The translations under genes and the position numbers were made by a program. Below the pieces are notes generated by a model. That model was not told the origin of the DNA. It made no database searches and was given only the letters and a program-made list of their open reading frames with translations. Below, in pieces: positions 37,552 to 46,241 of a stretch of 64,000 bases of DNA; the first letter of the stretch is position 1; each line of letters opens with the position of its first letter. The stretch spans positions 1,776,213 to 1,840,212 of the forward strand of contig NC_021175.1 of the NCBI RefSeq assembly GCF_000385925.1. Reading direction: 5' to 3'. The DNA comes from Streptococcus cristatus AS 1.3089. Its GTDB lineage: Bacteria; Bacillota; Bacilli; Lactobacillales; Streptococcaceae.

Positions 37552-37617
37552 CTAAGCACTCGTAGCTGCGACCTCTTTCTTTGGCTTCTTCCTGATTTCT
37601 TCAGGAATTCGCATCAT
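37552..37617 (-). CDS. Possible leaderless 21-residue peptide ahead of gatC
   Basis: The frame MMRIPEEIRKKPKKEVAATSA begins 4 bases after a TGG-TAAAAT extended -10, so the transcript could start at or in this codon pair and be leaderless. The peptide is very basic in the middle. A stem-loop (TTCCTGA/TCAGGAA, 37589-37607) lies within it. It could be a regulatory leader or chance. Confidence 0.3.
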   Translation of the reverse strand: MMRIPEEIRKKPKKEVAATSA

Positions 37618-37620
37618 TTC

Positions 37621-37650
37621 ATTTTACCATATTTCAGGCTAATTCTTCAA
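37621..37650 (-). promoter_or_regulatory. Internal promoter ahead of gatCAB
   Basis: TTGAAG (37650-37645, inside the aspS end), 18-base spacer and TGG-TAAAAT (37629-37621). It would give gatCAB a transcript of its own with a 5' leader of about 180 bases. Confidence 0.5.
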
Positions 37651-39375
37651 TTCCAAATACAGTTCTTTGAGCTGTCTTTGGTCCACCAAACTCGGACTTT
37701 CCAGCATAGGGTCAAAGCCAGTACCATTTTTCGGAAAAGCGATGACTTGGCGGATATTTTCTTCCCCAGCCAAAATCATAACCAAGCGATCTAAGCCTAG
37801 AGCCAAGCCGCCGTGCGGTGGGAAGCCGTACTCTAAGGCTTCTAGGAAGAAACCAAAGTCCCGCTCGTAGTCTTCTCGGCTCATACCCAACAGCTCAAAC
37901 ATAGCTTCCTGAGCCTTCCGATCATGAATCCGCAGACTACCTCCGCCAATCTCATAGCCGTTCAAGACGATGTCGTAAGCGTGGCTGCGGAATTGATCTG
38001 GCGCCTGACCTTCTTCAAAAATGCCCTGTGTGAAAGGATGGTGCATGGCTTGATAGCGGTTTTGGTCTTCATTCCACTCTAGTAACGGCCAATCCACAAC
38101 CCAGAGAAAATGAAGCAGACTCGGATCAATCAAATCCAAAGCTTTTGCCACTTCTATCCGCAGATGCCCCAAAGCTTCCTGAGCACGACGCTTCTTGGCC
38201 ATGACTAGCAGGATGAGGTCTCCATCCTTGGCCTCAAAACGTGCTAGTAAATCCTGGCTCTCAGCCTCAAAGGTGCTAGCCAAATCCCCAACCAATTGAT
38301 CATTTTCAACCTTAAGGCTGGCAAAACGACTGCAACCAAATTCCTTCATTTCTTGATAAAAATGACTGAGCTGTTTCTTGCTAAAAGCACTAGCCGCATC
38401 TGGCACACAGATTCCCATCATTTCCTCTTGGCTATCCAAGGCTTTCTTGATGAGAAGAGAGCCATTTTCTTGGCACAAATCCGTCAAATTCTTTAGTTCC
38501 AAACCAAAGCGCGTATCTGGCTTGTCAGAGCCGAAGCGGCTCATAGCCTCTTCATAGCTGATAGTTGGAAAAGCTTCCGTCAGCTCTAAACCATGAGTTT
38601 TCTTGACAACAGCCTTGAGCATGGCTTCAACCAGAGCTCGGATTTCTTCCTCGCTGGCAAAACTCAGCTCTAAATCTACCTGGGTAAACTCTGGCTGACG
38701 GTCTCCCCGCAAGTCTTCGTCACGGAAGCAACGAACAATCTGATAATAGCGTTCGAGGCCAGCTCCCATCAGCAACTGCTTGAGCATCTGAGGGCTCTGC
38801 GGCAGCGCGTAGAATTGATTTTTAAAGATCCGACTAGGCACCAAGAAGTCTCTAGCGCCTTCAGGAGTTGACTTAGTCAGATAAGGCGTCTCCACTTCCA
38901 AAAAGTCCAAACCGTTTAAATATTCCCGAATAGTTGATGTGACCTGGTGACGCAGTTTGAGGTTATGTGTCATCTTCTCACGCCGCAAGTCCAGATAGCG
39001 ATATTTCTGGCGCAGGTCTTCTCCTGTATGGGCATGCTGGTCCAGCTCAAAAGGCAGAACCTTGCTGCTAGCAATGACTTCAATCTTTTCAGCTCGAAGC
39101 TCCACCTGACCAGACTTGATGGTCTTGTTGACAAAGCGCTCTTCCCGCTGAACGACTTGCCCCGTCACTGCAATGACATCCTCTTTGCCAATTTCTTCTA
39201 GCCTAGCAAAATCTTCAATATCACCGCCAACGAAGACCTGAAGCAAGCCCTCGCGGTCCCGCAATTCAATAAAGGCTAGCTTACCGTGATTGCGGATATT
39301 AGCCACCCAGCCAGTTGCGGTCATGGTCTGTCCGACCTGCTCTAAACCGTAGTTTCCGATAAAAATTTCTTTCAT
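37639..39375 (-). CDS. aspS: Aspartyl-tRNA synthetase
   Basis: Class II synthetase charging tRNA with aspartate. The 578-residue bacterial-type enzyme has the N-terminal OB anticodon domain (VGQTMTATGWVANIRNHGKLAFIELRD), motif 2 (QIVRCFRDEDLRGDRQPEFTQVDLE), the bacterial GAD insertion (about residues 300-410) and motif 3 (GLALGLDRLVMILAG). It lies behind a T-box leader and directly ahead of gatCAB. That neighbourhood would suit a non-discriminating AspRS, but specificity cannot be read off by eye. Confidence 0.96.
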   Translation of the reverse strand: MKEIFIGNYGLEQVGQTMTATGWVANIRNHGKLAFIELRDREGLLQVFVGGDIEDFARLEEIGKEDVIAVTGQVVQREERFVNKTIKSGQVELRAEKIEVIASSKVLPFELDQHAHTGEDLRQKYRYLDLRREKMTHNLKLRHQVTSTIREYLNGLDFLEVETPYLTKSTPEGARDFLVPSRIFKNQFYALPQSPQMLKQLLMGAGLERYYQIVRCFRDEDLRGDRQPEFTQVDLELSFASEEEIRALVEAMLKAVVKKTHGLELTEAFPTISYEEAMSRFGSDKPDTRFGLELKNLTDLCQENGSLLIKKALDSQEEMMGICVPDAASAFSKKQLSHFYQEMKEFGCSRFASLKVENDQLVGDLASTFEAESQDLLARFEAKDGDLILLVMAKKRRAQEALGHLRIEVAKALDLIDPSLLHFLWVVDWPLLEWNEDQNRYQAMHHPFTQGIFEEGQAPDQFRSHAYDIVLNGYEIGGGSLRIHDRKAQEAMFELLGMSREDYERDFGFFLEALEYGFPPHGGLALGLDRLVMILAGEENIRQVIAFPKNGTGFDPMLESPSLVDQRQLKELYLELKN

Positions 39376-39461
39376 ATTCTTTCCCTCTCAAATCCATTTG
39401 CAAGCCGCCCTGTCCTTGAGCATATTAGCAACTCTCTTCCAGTATCTCCACTTTTCCTTTT

Positions 39462-39692
39462 GCAAAATAAAAAGCTTCCGTCTCTGAAACAGACGAAAGC
39501 CGTGGTACCACTGTTATTCGCCGCCCTAAAAGGCAGCCTCTACGCTCGTAACGTGAGCGACGTTTATGCTTGATCACACAAAAGATTACGAAGCATGTTC
39601 TTCGGTTTTTGCTTTCTTGGTGCTGCTCTCAGCTATCAGCACTCTCTGTGCAAGTCAGCAAGCCTACTTTGCTTCTCTTTTACTCTTAAATT
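39462..39692 (-). ncRNA. T-box leader of aspS-gatCAB
   Basis: On the minus strand the conserved T-box AACAGTGGTACCACGG is at 39515-39500, followed by a terminator (GCTTTCGTCTG/CAGAGACGGAAGC then TTTTTATTTT, 39500-39462). A long Stem I lies upstream. Its base pairs GAAGCA (39675-39670) with TGCTTC (39595-39590). The 5' side of the internal loop holds AGTA; the 3' side reads GAAGAACA. If the base following the specifier is the A at 39596, the specifier is AAC (Asn, 39599-39597); a GAA (Glu) codon overlaps it at 39600-39598. Uncharged tRNA should favour the antiterminator. Confidence 0.88.
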
Positions 39693-40243
39693 GTATTTAT
39701 TATAGTCGAACCTAAGACATTTTGCAAGTGATTTAGGGCAAATTTGTGATTTTCCTCTGACAAAGAAGCCACAGCTGGCTCTACCACTTGGATTTGATAC
39801 CCCAGATTATAGGCATCAATTGCTGTATGCAAGACGCAAATATCCGTCAAGACCCCAGTCAAAATGACCGTATCTACCTTTCTTTCCCGCAGGCGAATAT
39901 CTAAATCCGTGCCAGAAAAAGCAGAATAATGGCGCTTATCCATCCAAAAGACCCGAGAGTCCGCTTGGTGCTTCTCATAGAAATCCGCCAAGGGTCCATA
40001 AAGATTGCGACCGCTCGTTCCCTTGATATTGTGGGGCGGAAAAAGCTTGCTTTCTGGGTGAAAGGCATCATTTTCATCGTGGGCATCAATAGTAAAGAAG
40101 ATATAGTCACCTCGATCAAATGCCGCCTCGGTTACTTGAGCGATAGCTTCAGAAATCGCCTGAGCGGGCGCTCCTGCTGTTAATTTTCCCTCATCTGCAA
40201 CAAAATCAACTGTATAATCAATGGAAATCAGTGCTTTAGCCAT
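39686..40243 (-). CDS. pncA: Nicotinamidase
   Basis: Hydrolyses nicotinamide to nicotinate for NAD salvage. The 185-residue isochorismatase-fold protein has the catalytic Asp in SIDYTVDF, metal ligands in TIDAHDENDAFHPES, and the nucleophilic Cys in GVLTDICVLHTAIDAYNLGY. Its ATG shares one base with the codY stop (TAATG), so it is translated with codY. The promoter of the next operon is embedded in its 3' end. Confidence 0.93.
   Translation of the reverse strand: MAKALISIDYTVDFVADEGKLTAGAPAQAISEAIAQVTEAAFDRGDYIFFTIDAHDENDAFHPESKLFPPHNIKGTSGRNLYGPLADFYEKHQADSRVFWMDKRHYSAFSGTDLDIRLRERKVDTVILTGVLTDICVLHTAIDAYNLGYQIQVVEPAVASLSEENHKFALNHLQNVLGSTIINTI
39699..39727 (-). promoter_or_regulatory. Promoter of the T-box transcript, inside pncA
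   Basis: TTGCAA (39727-39722), 17-base spacer, TATAAT (39704-39699) on the minus strand. It lies within the last 14 codons of pncA, so pncA and the leader overlap. Confidence 0.75.
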
Positions 40244-41031
40244 TAGTAGTCCCTCTTTTTAATTTCCTCAAAAACATCTGGAATCAGGACTTTCAGATAA
40301 GTCCCTTTCATTCCCAGCGAGCGGCTTTCAATAATTCCCGCACTTTCCAGCTTACGCAAAGCATTGACAATAACTGAGCGGGTAATCCCGATGCGGTCGG
40401 CAATGACAGAAGCCGTCAGTTGCCCTTCATTGCCATTGAGCTCTCCCAGAATAGCTGAAACAGCTCTTAGCTCTGAGTAAGACAGAGTATTGACCGCCAT
40501 AGTCACAGCTGTCCGGCGGCGGATGTTCTTCTCATCTTCTTCCCGCTGGAAGTTAAGCAGCTGAATACCGACCACTGTGCTGGCAATCTCGACCAAAATC
40601 AAATCGTCATCCAAAAATTCTTTATCATTGCGCCAGATAATCAATGAGCCCAAGCGAATCCCTGAAACATGAATCGGCGCGATAGTGGTCAGGCCATCTG
40701 GAAAGTCATCCTTAGTTTCCACAGGAAAAATGGTCAAATCATGCGTGACAGGCAGATTGGCCTCTGTCTCATAGACCATGTTCGCTTCTTGGACGTATCC
40801 TTTAGGGAAAGTCTTGTCTTGGAAAAAGGCTTCTACACGATCATTATTTGTCTTGTAGCGCATAAAGTAGCCCAAAAGACGGCCCTTGCTGTTGATGATG
40901 CAGGCATTACAGTGAATAATGTCAGCAAGCTGGCGAGTAATCGCATTGTAAGGAAGTTCCTCTTGAAGCTGCTCTTCTGAACGTTTCAAGATAGAAGTAA
41001 TTTTCCTTGTTTTTTCTAATAGGTTTGCCAT
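40243..41031 (-). CDS. codY: GTP- and branched-chain amino acid-sensing repressor CodY
   Basis: Global nutritional regulator of Firmicutes. The 262-residue protein has the N-terminal GAF domain that binds branched-chain amino acids (about residues 1-155) and the C-terminal winged helix-turn-helix with [35 protein letters not shown] near-consensus CodY box lies just upstream of its own -35 element, so autoregulation is likely. It forms a one-base-overlap pair with pncA. Confidence 0.97.
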   Translation of the reverse strand: MANLLEKTRKITSILKRSEEQLQEELPYNAITRQLADIIHCNACIINSKGRLLGYFMRYKTNNDRVEAFFQDKTFPKGYVQEANMVYETEANLPVTHDLTIFPVETKDDFPDGLTTIAPIHVSGIRLGSLIIWRNDKEFLDDDLILVEIASTVVGIQLLNFQREEDEKNIRRRTAVTMAVNTLSYSELRAVSAILGELNGNEGQLTASVIADRIGITRSVIVNALRKLESAGIIESRSLGMKGTYLKVLIPDVFEEIKKRDY

Positions 41032-41058
41032 ACATTTACCTCGTATTTAGTCTCCTTG

Positions 41059-41103
41059 ATTGTACCACAATGACCCGAAATTTTCAATAATTATCTGAAA
41101 ATT
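41059..41103 (-). promoter_or_regulatory. codY promoter with CodY box
   Basis: On the minus strand AATTTTCAGATAATT (41103-41089) matches the CodY consensus AATTTTCWGAAAATT at 14 of 15 positions. It is followed within one base by TTGAAA (41087-41082), a 17-base spacer and TGG-TACAAT (41064-41059). Confidence 0.8.
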
Positions 41104-41183
41104 GTGTATTGAAAAAAAATTCGCTACAATTTAAAGAAAGTCCGAGCTTAGCAATAGAAAATGACAGGAAAAATCACCTCGCT

Positions 41184-41234
41184 CAAAAGAAAAACCATTT
41201 AAAACAATTCTACAAAAATCATTTTAAACGGTTT
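41184..41234 (-). terminator. Terminator of the aminotransferase gene
   Basis: On the minus strand AAACCGTTTAAAA pairs with TTTTAAATGGTTT (one bulge/mismatch) around a 20-base loop, followed by TTCTTTTG. Confidence 0.6.
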
Positions 41235-41252
41235 ATGATTCAACATTTAGAC

Positions 41253-42467
41253 TTATCTGCGGTATTGGCGCAGGAAGCGCGTCATTTTTTCTTGGATCTG
41301 AGCTAGCTCATCCACCCGTGGCAGATAGACAATCCGGAAATGATCTGGTTCTTGCCAGTTAAAGCCTCGGCCATGGACAAGAAGGACTTTTTCCTGCTTG
41401 AGGAAATCCAAGACAAACTGCTCATCATCATCGATACGGTACATTTCTCGATCAATTTTCGGGAAGATGTAAAGACCCGCCTTAGGTTTGACTGCAGACA
41501 AACCTGGAATATCTTGAATGGCATTGTAAATGAAGTTTCTTTGTTCATAGATACGACCGCCTGGCAAAAGCAATTCATCCACCGACTGGTGACCTCCAAG
41601 CGATGTTTGCACAACCTGCTGGGCCAAGACGTTGGAGCACAAGCGCATATTGGAGAGCATATTTAGCCCTTCGATATAGCCCTTAACATGCTTCTTAGGA
41701 CCAGATAGCACCATCCAACCAACCCGGAAACCTGCGATTCGGTGGGACTTGGAAAGACCATTCATGCTGACACAGAAGAGGTCAGGAGCCAGACTAGCAA
41801 CCGGCGTATGGACATGCCCATCCATGACCATGCGGTCGTAGATTTCGTCCGCGAAGATAATGAGATTATTTTGGCGCGCAATTTCCACAATTTCTAACAA
41901 AAGGTCGTCAGGATACAGTGCCCCTGTTGGATTGTTAGGATTGATGATAACGATAGCCTTGGTATTAGAGGTGATTTTTGACTTGATGTCGTCAATATCT
42001 GGATACCATTCTGCCTGCTCATCACAGACATAGTGAACAGCATTCCCACCAGCCAGACTGACTGCCGCCGTCCAGAGCGGGTAATCTGGCATCGGCACCA
42101 GCACCTCGTCCCCGTCATCAAGTAAGCCCTGCATGGACATGACAATTAGCTCGCTGACTCCATTTCCCAGATAAATATCATCGATATCCACACTTGGAAA
42201 CTTCTTGAGCTGGCAATACTGCATAATCGCCTTACGGGCTGAGAAAATCCCCTTAGAATCAGAGTAGCCCTCACTATCACGCGCATTCATAATCAAATCA
42301 TGAATGACCTCGTCTGGAGCGGTAAAACCAAACTCAGCTGGATTTCCTGTGTTCAGGCGGAGAATTTTTTCTCCATTAGCTCGCATCCGCATCGCTTCTT
42401 CCAAAACTGGTCCACGAATATCATAGGCTACATGCTCCAATTTACTGGACTTATTAAATTCTTTCAT
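41253..42467 (-). CDS. PLP-dependent aminotransferase (AlaT-like, class I/II)
   Basis: Fold-type I aminotransferase of 404 residues. The PLP lysine is in SMNGLSKSHRIAGFRVGW. NPNNPTGALY and DEIYDRMV supply the cofactor-binding Asn and Asp/Tyr, and the C-terminal Arg is in HFRIVYLP. The sequence resembles the AlaT group (glutamate-pyruvate transaminase). The neighbour codY runs in the same direction but has its own promoter. Alanine specificity is inference. Confidence 0.88.
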   Translation of the reverse strand: MKEFNKSSKLEHVAYDIRGPVLEEAMRMRANGEKILRLNTGNPAEFGFTAPDEVIHDLIMNARDSEGYSDSKGIFSARKAIMQYCQLKKFPSVDIDDIYLGNGVSELIVMSMQGLLDDGDEVLVPMPDYPLWTAAVSLAGGNAVHYVCDEQAEWYPDIDDIKSKITSNTKAIVIINPNNPTGALYPDDLLLEIVEIARQNNLIIFADEIYDRMVMDGHVHTPVASLAPDLFCVSMNGLSKSHRIAGFRVGWMVLSGPKKHVKGYIEGLNMLSNMRLCSNVLAQQVVQTSLGGHQSVDELLLPGGRIYEQRNFIYNAIQDIPGLSAVKPKAGLYIFPKIDREMYRIDDDEQFVLDFLKQEKVLLVHGRGFNWQEPDHFRIVYLPRVDELAQIQEKMTRFLRQYRR

Positions 42468-42498
42468 CCTATTTTCCTCAATTCATCTGAATGATTTT

Positions 42499-42527
42499 AT
42501 TATACCACCAGAAAAAAAGATTGACAA
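42499..42527 (-). promoter_or_regulatory. Promoter of the aminotransferase gene
   Basis: TTGTCA (42527-42522), 17-base spacer, TGG-TATAAT (42504-42499) on the minus strand. The remaining gap to uspA (256 bases in all) holds the uspA leader and no gene. Confidence 0.75.
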
Positions 42528-42686
42528 TTAGGAAGAATCTAGGAAAGCTCCTTTCAACTAAAATAAGGCTTCTAATTTAGGAAAATACACTTATCCATCA
42601 AAATAATTTCACTTGATTTCTGAATTTCATTTGCAGCTTTACTTTTTTTCTGAAAAGGTTTACAATATAGGTGAAGACATAAGGAC

Positions 42687-42703
42687 TCGAATCTAAGATT
42701 CGA
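42687..42703 (+). promoter_or_regulatory. Inverted repeat in the uspA leader
   Basis: TCGAATCT-A-AGATTCGA is a perfect 8-base dyad, 21 bases downstream of a possible -10 (TACAAT, 42661-42666) and just ahead of the ribosome site GGAGG. It could be an operator or, less likely with a 1-base loop, an RNA hairpin. Confidence 0.45.
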
Positions 42704-42723
42704 CAAAAGATGGAGGTAGCTTT

Positions 42724-43179
42724 ATGACTCAACAAAAATATGAAAATATCATGGTCGCTGTTGACGGCTCTCGCGAAGCAGAACTCGCTTTTGAGAAAGG
42801 TGTCAATGTGGCGCTGAGAAATGCTTCTCGCCTGACGATTGCTCATGTAATTGATACACGGGCTCTTCAAAGCGTTTCAACCTTCGACGCTGAGGTCTAC
42901 GAAGATCTCCAAGAAGAAGCACAAAAGTTGATGACAGAGTACAAGGAAAAGGCGCAAAAAGCAGGGATTAAATACGTTGATATCGTCATTGAATTGGGCA
43001 ATCCCAAAACCCTCCTTGCGACTGACATCCCTGACGAACACAAGGTCGACTTGATTATGGTCGGGGCTACTGGTCTCAACGCCTTTGAACGCCTCCTAGT
43101 CGGATCATCATCCGAATATATCCTCCGCCACGCGAAAGTGGACTTACTAGTCGTTCGTGACAAAGAAAAAACATTCTAA
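42724..43179 (+). CDS. uspA: Universal stress protein family
   Basis: The 151-residue single-domain UspA fold starts with a beta strand and Asp in NIMVAVDGSREAELAFEKG. The ATP-binding signature GATGLNAFERLLVGSSSEYILRHAKVDLLVV has G-2x-G-9x-G(S) spacing, so it is likely of the nucleotide-binding type. Strong GGAGG precedes ATG and an inverted repeat lies in the leader. Single gene with a terminator after it. The exact stress role is unknown. Confidence 0.92.
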   Translation: MTQQKYENIMVAVDGSREAELAFEKGVNVALRNASRLTIAHVIDTRALQSVSTFDAEVYEDLQEEAQKLMTEYKEKAQKAGIKYVDIVIELGNPKTLLATDIPDEHKVDLIMVGATGLNAFERLLVGSSSEYILRHAKVDLLVVRDKEKTF

Positions 43180-43237
43180 AAATATCTAGTAGGCAGCTGC
43201 GATAGCTGTTCCCTACTTCCCTCATAACTGTAAATTA

Positions 43238-43277
43238 AAATCCCTCATTAGGCTAGCCTCGTGAGGGATTTGTGTTT
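43238..43277 (+). terminator. Terminator after uspA
   Basis: AAATCCCTCA/TGAGGGATTT pairs over 10 bases and is followed by GTGTTTT. A second stem-loop (43188-43217, AGTAGG-CAGCT/AGCTG-CCTACT) lies nearer the stop. Confidence 0.8.
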
Positions 43278-43293
43278 TAAAACGATAACAATA

Positions 43294-46119
43294 TTATTTC
43301 AGCTTGCCTTTCAAGTACTGGCCGGTATAGCTGGCTGAATTAGCAGCGACTTCTTCCGGTGTCCCCGTGGCAATGATGGTTCCACCACCGACACCGCCTT
43401 CTGGTCCTAGGTCGATGATATGATCAGCTGTCTTGATAACGTCCAAATTGTGCTCAATGACGAGGACTGTATTGCCATCGTCCACGAAGCGAGCTAAAAC
43501 CTTGAGCAAACGCGCAATGTCCTCTGTATGAAGCCCTGTCGTCGGCTCATCCAAGATATAGAAGGACTTACCAGTCGAGCGCTTGTGAAGCTCGCTAGCC
43601 AGCTTCATCCGCTGGGCTTCACCACCTGACAAGGTCGTGGCTGGCTGCCCTAGAGTCACATAGCCTAGTCCCACATCCTTGATGGTCTGGAGTTTGCGGG
43701 CAATCTTGGGAATATGCTGGAAGAATTCCACGGCATCATTGACCGTCATATCCAGTACCTGAGCGATATTCTTCTCCTTGTAGTGAACTTCCAGAGTCTC
43801 GCTATTATAGCGGGTGCCGTGGCAGACCTCACAGGCCACATAGACGTCAGGCAGGAAGTGCATCTCAATCTTGATAATCCCATCACCCGAGCAGGCCTCA
43901 CAGCGACCGCCCTTGACATTAAAGCTGAAACGGCCTTTCTTGTAGCCGCGAATCTTGGCTTCATTGGTCTTGGCAAACAGATCGCGAATGTCGTCAAAGA
44001 CTCCAGTATAAGTAGCCGGATTAGAGCGCGGTGTCCGGCCAATTGGACTTTGGTCAATATCAATCAAGCGGTCCACATGCTCAATGCCGCTGATTTTCTT
44101 GAACTTACCTGGTTTAGCAGAATTGCGGTTGAGTTTTTGTGCAATGGCCTTTTTAAGGATAGAGTTGACTAGCGTTGACTTACCAGACCCAGAAACTCCT
44201 GTCACAGCAATGAATTTACCCAAGGGGAATCTAGCCGTGATATTCTGCAGATTATTTTCCTGAGCACCTGTCACTTCGATAAAGCGTCCATTGCCTACAC
44301 GGCGTTCCAATGGTACTGGGATCTCGCGCTTGCCTGACAGGTATTGGCCTGTGATAGACTTCTTACTCTTAGCTACTTGCGCAGGAGTACCGGCTGCGAC
44401 GATTTCACCGCCGAAAACACCGGCTCCTGGTCCCACATCAATCAGCCAATCAGCCTCCCGCATGGTGTCCTCATCGTGCTCAACTACGATGAGGGTATTG
44501 CCTAGGTCACGCATCTTCTTGAGGCTGGCAATTAGACGGTCATTATCACGCTGGTGCAAGCCAATAGAGGGCTCGTCCAGGATATAGAGGACGCCACTTA
44601 GATTGGAACCAATCTGGGTCGCCAAACGAATCCGCTGGCTCTCTCCTCCTGATAAAGTCCCAGCCGAGCGAGACAAGGTCAGGTAATTGAGGCCAACGTT
44701 ATTAAGGAAGGTCAGCCGGTCATGAATTTCCTTGAGAATCGGCCGCGCAATAGTAGCTTCATTATCAGTCAGACTCAACTTCTCCAACTGTTCCAAGTGA
44801 TCTGCAATGGACAGATCTGAAATCTCACCGATATGCAGGCCATCTTCGCCGCCAACCTTGACCGACAAGGCCTGAGGACTGAGTCGATAACCATGACAAG
44901 CTGCACAGGTCAGCTCGTTCATATAAGTCCGCATCTGCGTTCGAGTAAAATCACTATTAGTTTCATGGTAGCGGCGGTTGATATTGGTGACAACCCCCTC
45001 AAAAGGAATGTCAATATCGCGCACGCCACCAAATTCATTTTCATAGTGGAAATGGAACTCCTGCCCATCTGAGCCAAAGAAAATCAATTGCTTCTCTTCC
45101 TCAGTCAGCTCCTCAAAAGGCTTGTCCATATCAATGCCAAAGGCTGCCATGGCCTGCTCCAGCATCTGAGGGTAGTAGTTGGAAGAGATGGGATTCCAAG
45201 GCGCTAGCGCTCCTTCGCGCAAGGTCTTGCCAGCTTCTGGCACAACCACATCTAGATCCACCTCCAGCTTAACCCCCAGACCATCACAGTCTGGACAGGA
45301 GCCAAAAGGTGCATTGAAAGAGAAGAGGCGTGGCTCTAGCTCTGGCACCGTAAAGCCGCAGACTGGACAGGCATAGTGCTCAGAAAAGAGCAGTTCTTGA
45401 CCGTCCATGGTGTCAATCACCACATAACCCTCAGCAATCCGCAGAGCAGCTTCGACCGAGTCAAAAAGACGGCTGCGCACCCCTTCCTTGATGACAATTC
45501 TGTCTACCACGACCTCAATATCATGCTGCTTGCTCTTGGATAGCTCTGGCACTTCCGTTACATCGTAGACATCCCCATCCACGCGCACCCGGACATAACC
45601 ATCTTTCTGAATCTTGTCAAAAACGGTCTTATGCTGGCCTTTTTTCTTGCGAATGACTGGCGCTAAAATCTGCAATCGCTGACGCTCTGGCAATTCCAAG
45701 ACTTTGTCAACAATCTGCTCGACAGACGAAGCCTTGATAGCTCCGTGGCCGTTGATACAGTAGGGCGTTCCGACACGAGCATAGAGCAGGCGCAGGTAGT
45801 CATTGATTTCGGTAGCTGTTCCCACTGTTGAGCGAGGATTTTTACTGGTCGTCTTCTGGTCTATGGAAATAGCTGGGCTGAGACCATCAATCGAGTCCAC
45901 ATCCGGCTTTTCCATATTGCCCAAAAACTGCCGAGCATAGGCCGATAGACTCTCCACATAGCGGCGCTGCCCTTCTGCATAAAGGGTGTCAAAAGCCAGA
46001 CTGGACTTGCCCGAACCGGACAGACCCGTCACCACGACCAGCTTGTCCCGCGGAATTTCTACATCAATATTTTTTAAGTTATGAGCTCGCGCTCCATGAA
46101 TCACAATTTTATCTTGCAT
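43294..46119 (-). CDS. uvrA: Excinuclease ABC subunit A
   Basis: Damage-recognition ATPase of nucleotide excision repair. The 941-residue protein has two ABC ATPase modules: Walker [15 protein letters not shown] near residue 31 and [14 protein letters not shown] in the second half. ABC signatures are [13 protein letters not shown] and [13 protein letters not shown]. It has zinc modules [10 protein letters not shown]...CPDC and CEACSGDG...CEVC, and the conserved [25 protein letters not shown]. The ribosome site before ATG is weak. It is divergent from corA; its -10 (TGC-TATAAT, 46159-46151) is extended. No SOS box was noticed. Confidence 0.97.
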   Translation of the reverse strand: MQDKIVIHGARAHNLKNIDVEIPRDKLVVVTGLSGSGKSSLAFDTLYAEGQRRYVESLSAYARQFLGNMEKPDVDSIDGLSPAISIDQKTTSKNPRSTVGTATEINDYLRLLYARVGTPYCINGHGAIKASSVEQIVDKVLELPERQRLQILAPVIRKKKGQHKTVFDKIQKDGYVRVRVDGDVYDVTEVPELSKSKQHDIEVVVDRIVIKEGVRSRLFDSVEAALRIAEGYVVIDTMDGQELLFSEHYACPVCGFTVPELEPRLFSFNAPFGSCPDCDGLGVKLEVDLDVVVPEAGKTLREGALAPWNPISSNYYPQMLEQAMAAFGIDMDKPFEELTEEEKQLIFFGSDGQEFHFHYENEFGGVRDIDIPFEGVVTNINRRYHETNSDFTRTQMRTYMNELTCAACHGYRLSPQALSVKVGGEDGLHIGEISDLSIADHLEQLEKLSLTDNEATIARPILKEIHDRLTFLNNVGLNYLTLSRSAGTLSGGESQRIRLATQIGSNLSGVLYILDEPSIGLHQRDNDRLIASLKKMRDLGNTLIVVEHDEDTMREADWLIDVGPGAGVFGGEIVAAGTPAQVAKSKKSITGQYLSGKREIPVPLERRVGNGRFIEVTGAQENNLQNITARFPLGKFIAVTGVSGSGKSTLVNSILKKAIAQKLNRNSAKPGKFKKISGIEHVDRLIDIDQSPIGRTPRSNPATYTGVFDDIRDLFAKTNEAKIRGYKKGRFSFNVKGGRCEACSGDGIIKIEMHFLPDVYVACEVCHGTRYNSETLEVHYKEKNIAQVLDMTVNDAVEFFQHIPKIARKLQTIKDVGLGYVTLGQPATTLSGGEAQRMKLASELHKRSTGKSFYILDEPTTGLHTEDIARLLKVLARFVDDGNTVLVIEHNLDVIKTADHIIDLGPEGGVGGGTIIATGTPEEVAANSASYTGQYLKGKLK

Positions 46120-46241
46120 CTAGTCCACACTTTACCTTTAAACTTCCTCTATTATAGCAAATTTTTCTGCAAACTTTTGCCCAAAAAACTGGAATTTGTA
46201 GTATAATAAGACGGTGCTTAAAAATGATTCTAGGAGGAGAT

